Below, piece after piece: positions 17,659 through 26,233 of a DNA stretch of 64,000 nucleotides. The stretch is from contig JAXMAO010000010.1 of NCBI GenBank assembly GCA_046350375.1, positions 62,001-126,000 of the forward strand, written 5' to 3'. Under the pieces are notes generated by a model. It worked only from the letters and a program-made list of their open reading frames with translations, was not told the DNA's origin and searched no databases. Every line of letters starts with the position of its first letter. Position 1 is the first letter of the stretch. The translations under genes and the position numbers were made by a program. Origin of the DNA: JAXMAO01 sp046350375 (GTDB taxonomy: Bacteria > Planctomycetota > Phycisphaerae > UBA1845 > UTPLA1).

Positions 17659-18381
17659 CTAGCCTCCGACCGGCGGTTCAAACTGCTCCAGGAAATTCAG
17701 CATCTTCTCGACCGCGAACTCGTGCGCCGCGCGCAGCCGTTCGACGATCGTCTCCGGCGACCACGGACACGGCGCCAGCCACTTCGTATCGACTTCCACG
17801 AACAACTGCCGCACGTCCTCCACCAGGCTCTCGATCCGCACCTCGGCCTGCCACGGCGCGCCGCCGCTCACCATCTCCGCCGTCGGCGGCAGAACCAGCC
17901 GCAGCCCCACCGCGTGCACCGGTCGGCCGATCACCGCCAGCCGGTCGTCCAGGTGCAGGCAGCGATTCCCGAGAAAGACCCGCGCGTCGTCGCCCGGCAC
18001 CGACGTGGTCAGCCGGATCATCGCCCCGCTGCCAAGCACCACGCGCGGCCCGAAGACCGCCGCCGTACCCTCCAGCGCCAGCTTGAGTGTGTCGCAGAAC
18101 GCATCCAGCGGCGAGATCGGAAAGAATTCCTCGAAGTTCAGCGTGTCCGGCTGGAGCGTGAGTTTCGTGTGACTGCGCGGATCGCCTTCGGCCTGCGGGC
18201 TCAGCAGCACCCAGGCCTTCTCGCCGAAGTCCTGCCGGCGCCAGTCGAACCCCTCGGACAGCTTGAGCTGAAAGCTCTGGCGGTGCGCCTTGTCGAACGT
18301 CGCCGTCGGCGCGAACCGCAACCCGACGTGATAGCCGCGCGTCTTGATGGAATCGCGAAGAATCACAGGATCGAACTGCAC
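17659..18381 (-). CDS. Uncharacterised protein, 240 residues
   Basis: I do not recognise this protein with confidence. It begins at a GTG (VQFDPVILRDSIKTRG) after a weak GGCGGGC site; longer frames upstream look like shadow sequence. There is no signal peptide or membrane segment. It has a mixed alpha/beta composition with FEEFFPISPLDAFCDTLKLAL in the middle and EVDTKWLAPCPWSPETIVE near the end, the latter resembling the C-terminal pattern of a widespread conserved hypothetical family (TIGR04255-like), which is only a suggestion. It lies between the M28 peptidase and a membrane-anchored protein on the same strand. Confidence 0.7.
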   Translation of the reverse strand: MQFDPVILRDSIKTRGYHVGLRFAPTATFDKAHRQSFQLKLSEGFDWRRQDFGEKAWVLLSPQAEGDPRSHTKLTLQPDTLNFEEFFPISPLDAFCDTLKLALEGTAAVFGPRVVLGSGAMIRLTTSVPGDDARVFLGNRCLHLDDRLAVIGRPVHAVGLRLVLPPTAEMVSGGAPWQAEVRIESLVEDVRQLFVEVDTKWLAPCPWSPETIVERLRAAHEFAVEKMLNFLEQFEPPVGG

Positions 18382-18468
18382 CGCCCGCCGGGCTGCCCGG
18401 TCGCCGCGACCGAAAGGCGAATTCCTCGGCTGCCGCGCCGGCAGCCTTCCGCCCGGCACCGCACGAAC

Positions 18469-19218
18469 TTACGACGCCGGTTGCGTGGTCGCCGGCGGGG
18501 CGGACACGGCCGGAGCGAGCGGCGCTGTCATTGTCGGCACCAGCGCGCCGCCGCTCGGCTGGCTGGCGCTGGCCGTCGTCGGCGGAGGCGGCGGCGGCAG
18601 CGGCGGCGCAAATTCGACCGGCGACTGCCAATCCGCCATCTGCTTCAGCCGCGCCGTGGCCTCGGCCTGCGACGGAAACCGCGCGAAGCGGGAATCCTTC
18701 GCCACCGACTCATATTCCTGCCGCGCCGTCGCGCTGTCGCCGCGCTGCTCGGCCAGCATCCCCAGCATCAGCTTGGCCCGCGCGGTCAGCGCCGGCACGT
18801 CGCCGCACTCGCTCACCACCTGCTGGCACAGCCCCTCGGCATCCTTCGCGAACGCCTGGCGGTCCGACGCCGACTTGCCCGGCTCGAGCGCCGCCACGGC
18901 CAGCCGATCGGCCGCCTGCATCAGCGCCCCGCCCGACAGCAGCTTCGACACGCCGCGCTGCTGAATCTCGCGATAATAGCTGGCCCACTCGCGCGGATCG
19001 TTGCTGGTCACCGCCGTGCGGCTGTACAGGTCTTCCCACCCCTTGTGAAGCGTCGCCCGGCGACTGTTCACGAACCAGCTCGCGCCCGCCACGACGGCCG
19101 CGACCGCCACCACCGCGAGCCCGATCTGCCGCCCGTGCGTGCGCGCAAAGCTCATCAGCTCGTCGATCTGTTGCGACAGTTCGTTCGTCTGCAGCTCGTG
19201 CCGTCGTTCGGTTTTCAT
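18469..19218 (-). CDS. Membrane-anchored helical (TPR-like/YfgM-like) protein
   Basis: The 249-residue protein has a short polar N-terminus with a basic, coiled start, one membrane segment (about 32-51, IGLAVVAVAAVVAGASWFV) and an outward region of alpha-helical repeats (about 60-200, TARAKLMLGMLAEQRGDSATA reads like a TPR unit). It ends in a proline stretch (PPLPPPPPPTT) and a low-complexity Ala/Pro/Thr tail. YfgM-like proteins help exported proteins fold; this role is inferred from layout only. The ATG overlaps the stop of the upstream lipoprotein gene by four bases, suggesting the two act together. Confidence 0.78.
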   Translation of the reverse strand: MKTERRHELQTNELSQQIDELMSFARTHGRQIGLAVVAVAAVVAGASWFVNSRRATLHKGWEDLYSRTAVTSNDPREWASYYREIQQRGVSKLLSGGALMQAADRLAVAALEPGKSASDRQAFAKDAEGLCQQVVSECGDVPALTARAKLMLGMLAEQRGDSATARQEYESVAKDSRFARFPSQAEATARLKQMADWQSPVEFAPPLPPPPPPTTASASQPSGGALVPTMTAPLAPAVSAPPATTQPAS

Positions 19219-19667
19219 GGCTGTCCCGGACGCTCGTCCTTCCCGCCGCTCGCGGTCTCGCGCGAAGAATCCAAGTTCACCCGCGCCTGCGTCGGCGCGA
19301 ACAACCCCTGCCGCTTGCTGACCGTGATCGTGCAGGTCTCCTTGCTCTTCTTGAAGTGCAGCATATAGACCTGCCCCTCCAGCGACTCATCCTCGAACGC
19401 CCAGCCCTGGCTCTGCATGTTCGTCACGTAGAAGTTGCGAACCTTGATCGGCTCGGCGCCGCCTTCATACACATCCAGAATCCGCCGCCCGGTCGCACCC
19501 GTGCTGTACATCGACTCGCGAATGTTCCGCGAGAACCCCTGCGGCACCGGCACATCCGACACGTACCAGTTCGTCCGCGGCGCCAGCTGGTGCTCCGGAT
19601 TGCATCCCGCCGCCGCCCACACCACGACCGCCACCAGCGTGCATCGAATTCCGTTTCGCGCCGTCAC
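19215..19667 (-). CDS. Small lipoprotein, function unknown
   Basis: The protein is 150 residues with a signal ending in a lipobox (VVWAAAGC, Cys at about 22). The mature part has a compact conserved-looking domain with VPVPQGFSRN, RILDVYEGGAEPIKVRNFY, SQGWAFEDE and CTITVSK, resembling small planctomycete lipoproteins that pair a surface domain with a following helical membrane protein. No function can be given. It overlaps the next gene by ATGA, so they are co-translated. Confidence 0.78.
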   Translation of the reverse strand: MTARNGIRCTLVAVVVWAAAGCNPEHQLAPRTNWYVSDVPVPQGFSRNIRESMYSTGATGRRILDVYEGGAEPIKVRNFYVTNMQSQGWAFEDESLEGQVYMLHFKKSKETCTITVSKRQGLFAPTQARVNLDSSRETASGGKDERPGQP

Positions 19668-19820
19668 GGTACGTCTCTCCTGGCCGACCCCGCGCCGGCC
19701 AATCGCCCGACCCGGCCCGCTCGCTTAACACCGGGCGAAAACGGGCCTTACGCAAAGGGGCAAAAGGCTAGCCTAGCCCATCCGGCCTGTCAAACAGGGG
19801 TCCGCCGCCCCGCCGGCCGC

Positions 19821-21434
19821 CTAGGGCCCGCTTTCGTGCCGCGCCACGGCCGCCCGAATCTGCTCGCGAATCGCCGGATCCACCTCGTGCTTGATCGCCT
19901 TCCGCAGCGCCGGCACCTGTTCCGAACTCGACACCTCGGTCAGCGCCTTGGCCGCAAACAGCCGCGTCGCGTCGCTGCGATCCTGCTGCAACAGCTCCAT
20001 CATCCGCTGCCGCGCCTGGCGCATCTCACGGCAGTCGCGCGGCAGGCAGGCCGCCACCGCCTGGCAGCCGCGCGCCCGAACGGCGCTGTCGGCGTCCGAC
20101 AGCGCCGCCACCACGATCGCCCGATCCGTCGCCCGGTCGGCCCGCAGCGCCAGCCCGTACAGCGCCCAGGCCCGCACCGCCGGCGCCGAATCGCGCGCTG
20201 CCTGCTCCAGGTCGCCGCGCGGATCGCGCACCGTCGAAAACGCCAGCGCGAAGACCGCCGCCGCGCGCTGGTTCTCGCCCGCGCCGGTCGCCAGCGCCTT
20301 CAGCGCCCCCCCGCGCCCGTCCGCCAGCCGCTCGAAGTTCCGCCGCGCCGCCGACACCGCCGCGCTCTCGCCGCTGCCGGTCGCCTGCTGCCACGCCTTG
20401 AGCGTCAGCACCAGCTCGCGAATCAGCGGCGCGTCTTCGTCGACCGGCGGAGGCGCGACGCCCGTCTCGCGCGTCAGCTGGTCGACCCCCGCCAGCCAGT
20501 CGCTCTTCGGCCAGCGCTCGCGGAACTCGGCCGCCGCGCGCCGCACGGCCGCCGCGTCGCCGCGCCGCGCCGCCGTCACCGCGCGGGCCACCCCCTGCAA
20601 CTGCTCGGCCACTTCCGCCGCGCGCGCGCCCGACAGCAGCTCCGTCCGCTCCAGCTCGATCGTGAATTGAATCTCCACCCGTTCGGCCGCGTCGCCGCTG
20701 CCGCAGGCCGTCTTCACACGCCCCGAAATCCGATCCAGAATCTCCCGCCCCAGCGACCAGCTCGCCTCTGCCGTCGCCTCCTCCAGATCGCACCCGGCCG
20801 CCGCGCCGCGCAGCTTGCCGCTCACGCTCAGCTCCAGCTCGGCATAGCTCCGCTTGTCGCGCTGCGTCAGCCGGCGCAGCTTCAGTTTCTGCTCACCAGT
20901 CAGGTCGCTGCGCGTCAGCTCGCGGCTCCACTCGTCGCCCACGTGGCGCCGGCCCGGCGTCCAGACCGCGAAATCCACCACCGCCGCCAGCGCGCCGCCC
21001 CGGGGCCCGGCTCCTCGGCCACAACGAGCGACGACGCGATCGCCGCCGTCACCGGATCGGTCGTGAACCGCACGCACCCGCGCGACACCCTCGCCCTGCG
21101 CACCGTCCGACAGCCCCGCCACCGCCGCCCCGTCCCGCCGAAAGACCACCTTCTCGGCCGCGCCCTCGACCACCATCTGCGCCAGCGTAATCACCGGCCC
21201 GTCCTGCTCGCGCACGCTGAAACGCGTCCAGGTGCCCCGCTGATCGTACGTCAGCTCCTCCGCGTGACCGGCCTGCTGCCGCGCGCGCACCACCGACCGC
21301 GTCATGCGATAGACCGACAGCCGCCCGTCGCTCACGTCGTTCCTGAGGAGCACCCCGCGATCGCCCGGCGGCGCCCCGACAGCCGCCGCACACAGCGCCC
21401 CCACCGCCCCGATTGTCATCCCGCCGCGCCGCAT
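19821..21434 (-). CDS. Exported HEAT-like repeat protein with an internal frame switch
   Basis: The open frame of 537 residues starts MRRGGMTIGAVGALCAAAVGA, a signal peptide. The first half is beta-rich and unrecognised; the second (about 330-537) has HEAT-type helical repeats, for example APAVRAWALYGLALRADRA and DSAVRARGCQAVAACLP. Between about 21075 and 21005 the open frame reads as Arg/Gly-rich filler while a neighbouring frame encodes CVRFTTDPVTAAIASSLVV with normal codon use; sequence resumes in the original frame afterwards. Two compensating one-base errors explain this best. The role is probably protein contact in the envelope. It ends 29 bases before the lgt-side neighbour begins upstream and lies downstream of lgt on the same strand. 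Confidence 0.75.
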   Translation of the reverse strand: MRRGGMTIGAVGALCAAAVGAPPGDRGVLLRNDVSDGRLSVYRMTRSVVRARQQAGHAEELTYDQRGTWTRFSVREQDGPVITLAQMVVEGAAEKVVFRRDGAAVAGLSDGAQGEGVARVRAVHDRSGDGGDRVVARCGRGAGPRGGALAAVVDFAVWTPGRRHVGDEWSRELTRSDLTGEQKLKLRRLTQRDKRSYAELELSVSGKLRGAAAGCDLEEATAEASWSLGREILDRISGRVKTACGSGDAAERVEIQFTIELERTELLSGARAAEVAEQLQGVARAVTAARRGDAAAVRRAAAEFRERWPKSDWLAGVDQLTRETGVAPPPVDEDAPLIRELVLTLKAWQQATGSGESAAVSAARRNFERLADGRGGALKALATGAGENQRAAAVFALAFSTVRDPRGDLEQAARDSAPAVRAWALYGLALRADRATDRAIVVAALSDADSAVRARGCQAVAACLPRDCREMRQARQRMMELLQQDRSDATRLFAAKALTEVSSSEQVPALRKAIKHEVDPAIREQIRAAVARHESGP

Positions 21435-21463
21435 CGTTTCGCGATCCCGCCGCGCCCGGCCCG

Positions 21464-22687
21464 CTACGTCGCCGTCGCCTCGGCGCCGTCCGGCGCGTCG
21501 TGCTCCGGCAGACCGTAGAACGGCGCCGCATGCGGGCTCTTCTCCGGCAGCGCCCGCATGATCACCAGCCACAGCAGCCCCACCGCGATCATCGTCAGGC
21601 TCACCACCGTCGACCACGACAGCCCCAGCGCATCCAGCGGGTTGTCCTGCCGGATCGCCTCTTCAAAGATGCGCGCCACCGAATAGAGAATCAGCATGCT
21701 TCCCAGAACCACGCCGTGCCGCTTCCGCCAATACACCATCCAGTCCAGCACCCAGTAGAGAATCAGTCCGGTCACCGTCGCATAGAGCGGCGCCGGATGC
21801 GTCGGGCGCGACGGATAATGCCGCGACAGGTCGCGCAGCTCCGACACCGACAGCCCATACTGCTTGCAGTTCTGATCGACGTAGTAGTTGAACGCCTTCT
21901 GCCGCGCGTCGGCCAACTGCCGCAGCTTCTTGAGCTGCTCCGACTGCGCCTGCAGCGCCTTCTCGTCCGCCCCCGAGCGCCGCAGCGTCTCCAGCTGCTC
22001 CTCGGCCTGACGCACGTCGCGCGCCGGCCCGTCGATCTCCTCGCGGCTCAGCTCCAGGTAGTCGTGCGGCACGGGCAGCACCTGCCCGGTCGGCAGGTAG
22101 CACTGCAGCTCCTTCGGCAGCTCGAGCTGACCGAAATCGAACTGCTGCGACATCGCCGGACTGCCGTACGGATAACGGACCGCCCACGGCAGCCCCCGCG
22201 CCATTCGCGCCGGATCGTGCTCGTCGATGCAGATCGAACCCCAGCAGCAGCCGTTCAGAAAACAGCCGATCCGCGCCATCGCCATGCCGAACATCAGCGA
22301 CGGCGCCGTCACGTCCAGGTACCACCGGATGGAGTGGCGCCGGACCAGCAGGTAGACGATCAGCGACGGGATCACCAGCAGCGGCCCGCCCCAGAACTCC
22401 AGCCCGCCCGCCCGGATCGACAGCGCGTCCCACCACGGATGCGGCTGGTTCGCAAATCGATCATTCCAATAGTGAATGACGAAAAATGCCCGCGCGCCCA
22501 CCACCCCGGCGATCAGCGCGATGAACCCCATGTTAATGACCACGTCCGGATCGGCCCGCACCCGCAGCGCCCGCCGGCACGCCAGCCAGATGCCCCCCAA
22601 AAATGCCACGGTCATCATCGCCCCGTAGCTCTTGATGTCGGCCCAGCCTTCCGGCAGGAACGGAATCTTGAACAGCGTTGGATACAT
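21464..22687 (-). CDS. lgt: Lgt, prolipoprotein diacylglyceryl transferase
   Basis: Lgt transfers diacylglycerol from phosphatidylglycerol to the lipobox cysteine of prolipoproteins at the inner membrane. The 407-residue protein has about seven membrane segments, the motif GARAFFVIHYWNDRF, the SIRAGGLEFWGG stretch matching the Lgt H-G-G loop region, and ARIGCFLNGCCWG. Family proteins are usually 260-300 residues; here a soluble insert of about 100 residues (195-290) with heptad-like helices (EEQLETLRRSGADEKALQAQ) enlarges the periplasmic part. Several lipoproteins in this window (19215, 16191, 51192, 43091, 39356) are likely substrates. Confidence 0.9.
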   Translation of the reverse strand: MYPTLFKIPFLPEGWADIKSYGAMMTVAFLGGIWLACRRALRVRADPDVVINMGFIALIAGVVGARAFFVIHYWNDRFANQPHPWWDALSIRAGGLEFWGGPLLVIPSLIVYLLVRRHSIRWYLDVTAPSLMFGMAMARIGCFLNGCCWGSICIDEHDPARMARGLPWAVRYPYGSPAMSQQFDFGQLELPKELQCYLPTGQVLPVPHDYLELSREEIDGPARDVRQAEEQLETLRRSGADEKALQAQSEQLKKLRQLADARQKAFNYYVDQNCKQYGLSVSELRDLSRHYPSRPTHPAPLYATVTGLILYWVLDWMVYWRKRHGVVLGSMLILYSVARIFEEAIRQDNPLDALGLSWSTVVSLTMIAVGLLWLVIMRALPEKSPHAAPFYGLPEHDAPDGAEATAT

Positions 22688-22767
22688 GCGCTCGCTCGCG
22701 AATCGGCCCAGTTGCCCGTCAATGCTACGCCCGGCGCCGCGGCCTCACAATACCGCAGCCCGCCGAC

Positions 22768-23694
22768 TCATCCTTCATCATCGTCCATCGGCGCCGCTGG
22801 TTCCCGCGCCGGCCCGGCCGCGCCCGCCCCCGCCGGCCGAGCATGCGAATCAAAGCGCCGCCCCTCGTGCAGGAATCGCACCCGCGCCAGCCGATCGGCG
22901 TCCACCATCTTCCCCAGTGTCCGCCGCGCCTCGCGCAGCGCCGTCCGCCGCGTCAGGTGCGTCACCAGCACCCACTCGTTCTCCAGTTTCGGCAGAATCC
23001 GCGCCAGGTCGCGCACGTGCAGATGGTAGCCCTCGCGCGCCCGCCGCACGTGATCCTCTTCAAAAAACGTGCACTCGATCACCAGCACCCGCGCCCGCCG
23101 AACCGGCTCGAGGTTCAGAAACTCCCCCTCCGCCGTGTCGCCGCAATAAGTCACCAGCGGCACCTCGACCGAGTACTGGATTTCCACCCCCTGCTTTTTC
23201 AGCTCGACCAGTTGCGGCCCGGTCCGGTCCGCAAACTCCGGCCGCAGCTTCCGCCGCACGTCGACGATCGCATACCCCAGCGCCGGCACCCGGTGATTGA
23301 CCGCGAACGACCGCGCCACCAGCCCCTTGCGAATCTCATGCTCCTGACCCGGTTCGAGCCCCACGATGTTCGCCGGCGTCACGTGCCCCTCGAGCCGGCC
23401 CCACACGCGCAGCAGGTCGCGCAGCGGCTCCACCAGCGGCTTCGGGCAGACGATCGTGCCCGGCGAATTCCCGACGAAGTTCCGCTGGCTCAGGTAGTAG
23501 GCCACTCCCGCGGCGTGGTCCATGTGTCCATGCGTCAGCAACAGGTGGTCGATCGCCAGGAATGCCGCCGGCGCCTTGCCCGCATCGAAGCAGACGTTCA
23601 ACTCCGGCACGGCGACGACCGATTCTTCGCCCGCCAGGCTGTGGCCGACGATCCGAATACCAGACAATTCGTGCTCAAATAGTCGTTCTGCCAC
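22768..23694 (-). CDS. Metallo-beta-lactamase-fold hydrolase (RNase Z-like)
   Basis: The 308-residue protein has the zinc motif LLLTHGHMDHAAGVAYYL (HxHxDH at about 53-58), a later Asp in CGDTAEGE and ECTFFEEDH, and a final His in VLVTHLTRR, all as in the RNase Z/ElaC superfamily. It resembles plant and planctomycete relatives that lack the tRNA-binding arm. A likely job is RNA 3' processing or a small-molecule esterase; the sequence does not decide. GTG at 23694 is chosen as the start of the conserved part. It is divergent from nrdR, with about 120 bases to that promoter. Confidence 0.8.
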   Translation of the reverse strand: MAERLFEHELSGIRIVGHSLAGEESVVAVPELNVCFDAGKAPAAFLAIDHLLLTHGHMDHAAGVAYYLSQRNFVGNSPGTIVCPKPLVEPLRDLLRVWGRLEGHVTPANIVGLEPGQEHEIRKGLVARSFAVNHRVPALGYAIVDVRRKLRPEFADRTGPQLVELKKQGVEIQYSVEVPLVTYCGDTAEGEFLNLEPVRRARVLVIECTFFEEDHVRRAREGYHLHVRDLARILPKLENEWVLVTHLTRRTALREARRTLGKMVDADRLARVRFLHEGRRFDSHARPAGAGAAGPAREPAAPMDDDEG

Positions 23695-23811
23695 GTCCGC
23701 CCACCCTGACCTGTACGGCGCCGCAGCCGCCCGCCGCCGCCGCGTCGCCGCAGTGTAGGTGGCGCATCCCCGGGGTGAAAGCGATCCGCGCCGCGCCGGC
23801 CATTTTTTTGC

Positions 23812-23840
23812 TTGACACACAAGCCATTGTGGCCTAATGT
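23812..23840 (+). promoter_or_regulatory. nrdR promoter, sigma-70 type
   Basis: TTGACA (23812-23817) and TAATGT (23835-23840) are separated by exactly 17 bases, the best sigma-70-like promoter in the window. It faces nrdR, giving a leader of about 150 bases. Confidence 0.75.
23817..23832 (+). promoter_or_regulatory. Putative NrdR box inside the nrdR promoter
   Basis: ACACAAGCCATTGTGG matches the established NrdR box pattern (ACACWATATATWGTGT) at 12 of 16 positions by my count, including both outer ACAC/GTG halves. It fills the spacer between -35 and -10, where binding would block transcription. A second box about three helical turns away, usual for NrdR, was not seen. Confidence 0.5.
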
Positions 23841-23999
23841 GTTGCCGATCACGACGGGTGGTGCCCGCAGGGGTATTGCCCGCGTGGCGGGAGCGCCGGG
23901 CGCGGCGGTCGCTTGCGGTTGGGTGTCGCTCGGATTGGCCTGGCGCGGGCCGATTCGGTGGCGCGGTTCACCCGCCGCAGTTCGTGCCGACCCGGCACC

Positions 24000-24500
24000 A
24001 TGCAATGTCCGTACTGCAAAGAGCAGAACGAAGACAAAGTCGTTGACTCGCGCGCTACGGACGGCGGCCGGGTCATCCGACGACGCCGCCAGTGCACCCG
24101 CTGCAACAAGCGATTCACCACTTATGAGCGTGTGGAGGAGCTCATTCGTCTGGCCGTCGTCAAGAAAGATGGCAGCCGTGCGCCCTTCGACCGCGCCAAG
24201 ATCCTCGCCAGCCTTCAGGGCGCCTGCTACAAGCGCCCGATCGCCATCGAGGCCCTGCAGCGCGTCGTCGACGAGGTCGAGGACGAAATCTTCAAGGCCT
24301 TCGATCGCGAAGTCCCGTCGCGGTTCATCGGCGCCCGCGTCGCCGCCCGGCTGCGACAGCTCGACAAGGTCGCCTATCTGCGCTTCGCCAGCGTCTACAA
24401 CGAATTTCAGGAAGTCGGAGACTTCATCCAGGAAGCACAGGACATCCTGGATCGCGCCCGCCGCGATGCGCCGGGCCAGCAGGAGCTCTTTGAGCCATGA
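24000..24500 (+). CDS. nrdR: NrdR, ribonucleotide reductase repressor
   Basis: NrdR (166 residues) senses ATP/dATP and represses ribonucleotide reductase genes. It has the N-terminal zinc ribbon (C3, C6, C32, C35 in MQCPYC and QCTRC), the basic RRRRQC stretch, and an ATP-cone domain (about 49-139: VVKKDGSRAPFDRAKI, SRFIGARVAARL). Length is close to the normal 150. The ATG at 24000 is fixed by the conserved N-terminus. It overlaps the next gene by four bases, and its promoter carries a probable NrdR site, so it likely represses itself. Confidence 0.96.
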   Translation: MQCPYCKEQNEDKVVDSRATDGGRVIRRRRQCTRCNKRFTTYERVEELIRLAVVKKDGSRAPFDRAKILASLQGACYKRPIAIEALQRVVDEVEDEIFKAFDREVPSRFIGARVAARLRQLDKVAYLRFASVYNEFQEVGDFIQEAQDILDRARRDAPGQQELFEP

Positions 24501-25138
24501 CGGACCATCTTGACACCGAGATCGCGCACGTCCGCAAACGCGACGGCCAGCTCGAGCCCTATTCCCATCCCAAGCTCGTCGCCTGTCTGCGCCGCGCCCT
24601 GCACGACGCCCAGGATGCCGATCCGCCCGCCACCGCCGAAGGCGTCGCCGACACCCTCGTCCGCCACCTCGAACAGACCGACATCGCCCCCCCCTGGCCC
24701 ACGGCCCACCTGCGCGAGCTCTGCGAGTCCGTCCTCGCCCAGTCCGGCCATTCCGTCGCCGCGCAGATGCTCCGCACCGTCGCCCGTCGCCGCGATGTCG
24801 TCCGCCGCCAGCTCCACGTCGCCAACTTCCGCCCGCGCCAGGCCCGCTTCGTCAATCGCCGCTGGAGCAAGAGCACCGTCGTCGCCGCCCTGGCCGATGA
24901 GCACGGCCTCGAACGTCCCGCCGCCCGCTGGATTGCCGGCCTGGTCGAAACCGCGATCCTCCGTAGCGGCAAGCGGCTCATCACCACCGGCCTGATCCGC
25001 GAGCTGATTGTCAGCGAGCTGCTCGAGTGGGGGCTCGATCCGACCGCGTGGAGCGTGAAACGCGAAGGCTCGCGCCACGTCAATCCGCCCGGCAAGCAGG
25101 CCCAACCTTCGTCAAAACAGGATGATAACCTCGCTTAG
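24497..25138 (+). CDS. Protein with N-terminal ATP-cone-like domain
   Basis: The protein has 213 residues. Its first about 95 residues look like an ATP-cone, the nucleotide-sensing module of NrdR and ribonucleotide reductase: AHVRKRDGQLEPYSHPKLVACLRRAL matches the cone opening in pattern (given here as a description of residues 9-34), and TAHLRELCESVLAQSG its later helices. The second half (about 110-185) is helical, with KRLITTGLIRELIVSELLE, also cone-like, so it may have two cones. There is no zinc ribbon or reductase domain. Overlap with nrdR (ATGA) says the two are made together; a role as NrdR partner or competing nucleotide sensor is an inference. Confidence 0.75.
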   Translation: MTDHLDTEIAHVRKRDGQLEPYSHPKLVACLRRALHDAQDADPPATAEGVADTLVRHLEQTDIAPPWPTAHLRELCESVLAQSGHSVAAQMLRTVARRRDVVRRQLHVANFRPRQARFVNRRWSKSTVVAALADEHGLERPAARWIAGLVETAILRSGKRLITTGLIRELIVSELLEWGLDPTAWSVKREGSRHVNPPGKQAQPSSKQDDNLA

Positions 25139-26090
25139 CCAAGACCCGCCCAGCGCCGCCTGCAGCGCCGCGGAAGCGCCCGCTGCCGGCCACGCTCCCG
25201 CCGCGGTCCGGCTGAACAAATCGATGGACCGCGCCGACCTGCACTCACCCGCGTGCCAGCTGGTGCTGGTGCAGCTCTTCGCGCTCATGCGCCGCATGCA
25301 GGCGCTGCAACTGGACTATTCCTCCTGGTACGGCCGGCTCGCCGCCTGGCCCAGCCCGTGGGAATTCCTCAACCGCGGCGCCGACTACGAACCCTGGCCC
25401 GGAAACCCCGACGAGCTCCGCATCCCCTGGTTTCTCCTCTGGGAGATCGCCTGGGTCGTCGCCAACACCCCGCTGCAGCCCGGCTCGCGCGTGCTCGACA
25501 TGGGCGGCGCCGCCTCGCTGTTCGCCTGTTTTCTGGCGGCCCGCGGCCACGAAGTCATTGCCATCGACATCAATCCAGAGCTGATCTCTCACACCCATGC
25601 CCTGGCTCGCGCGGCCGGCTGGCGGCTCTCGGCCCGGCAGATGGACATGCAGGCGCTCGACTTTCCGCCCAACCACTTCGCCCACGTCTTTTCGCTCTGC
25701 GTCCTCGAACATCTGCCCGTCTGCGGACGTGTCGCCTGCAGCGAAAAGGTCGCCGCCATCCTCCAGCCCGGCGGAACCGCGTCCTATACCTTCGACTACG
25801 CCAACCCGCAGTCCTTCGGCCGGCTCGATTCCCCCGCCGATGTCCACCAGCAGATCATTGAACCCGCGCGCCTGGCCGTGCGTAGCAATCGTACCTTTCA
25901 CGATTCCGGGCAGCGCTACCTCGACGCGCCGGCCTACTTCGGCCTCGGCCGGGCCTCCGCGTTCGCCAACCGCCTCGGCGCCTGGGTCCGCGGAGACATC
26001 GATCGCCGACGCGTCCGGAATCGTGATCGCCGCTACACCTTCGGCGCCGTTTTTCTGGAGAAGCCGTCCGATCGCGCCGCGGTGCGATAA
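25122..26090 (+). CDS. Class I SAM-dependent methyltransferase
   Basis: The 322-residue enzyme has the SAM-binding core: motif I SRVLDMGGAASLFACFLA (about 121-138), acidic motif II VIAIDIN (about 145-151), and post-motif regions MDMQALDFPPNHFAHVFSLC and VLEHL. The GG-A variant of the glycine loop is slightly unusual. The N-terminal 100 residues contain aromatic-rich sequence (SSWYGRLAAWPSPWEFLNRG) of unknown role. The substrate is unknown; such enzymes near envelope genes often act on sugars or lipids. It overlaps the preceding gene by 17 bases. Confidence 0.8.
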   Translation: MITSLSQDPPSAACSAAEAPAAGHAPAAVRLNKSMDRADLHSPACQLVLVQLFALMRRMQALQLDYSSWYGRLAAWPSPWEFLNRGADYEPWPGNPDELRIPWFLLWEIAWVVANTPLQPGSRVLDMGGAASLFACFLAARGHEVIAIDINPELISHTHALARAAGWRLSARQMDMQALDFPPNHFAHVFSLCVLEHLPVCGRVACSEKVAAILQPGGTASYTFDYANPQSFGRLDSPADVHQQIIEPARLAVRSNRTFHDSGQRYLDAPAYFGLGRASAFANRLGAWVRGDIDRRRVRNRDRRYTFGAVFLEKPSDRAAVR

Positions 26091-26233
26091 CCCCGGGTGT
26101 CGCCATGCTGAAAATGTCGAAATCGCCGGAATTTGCTTGCGAAACTAGCCGATACGACTTAGGACTGGCGCGCGTCGGTGCGCGCATGGCCGTTTCCCAG
26201 CGATCTGCCCGCGGCTCCGAGGACTAGACAAAA

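Noticed and set aside
18531..21518. 995-codon open frame on the plus strand
   Set aside because: It runs opposite several genes with clear signals and family marks; composition is Arg/Pro/Ala-rich as in other shadow frames.
23833..23999. Second NrdR box downstream of the first
   Set aside because: Only weak half matches were seen; not enough to claim a pair.
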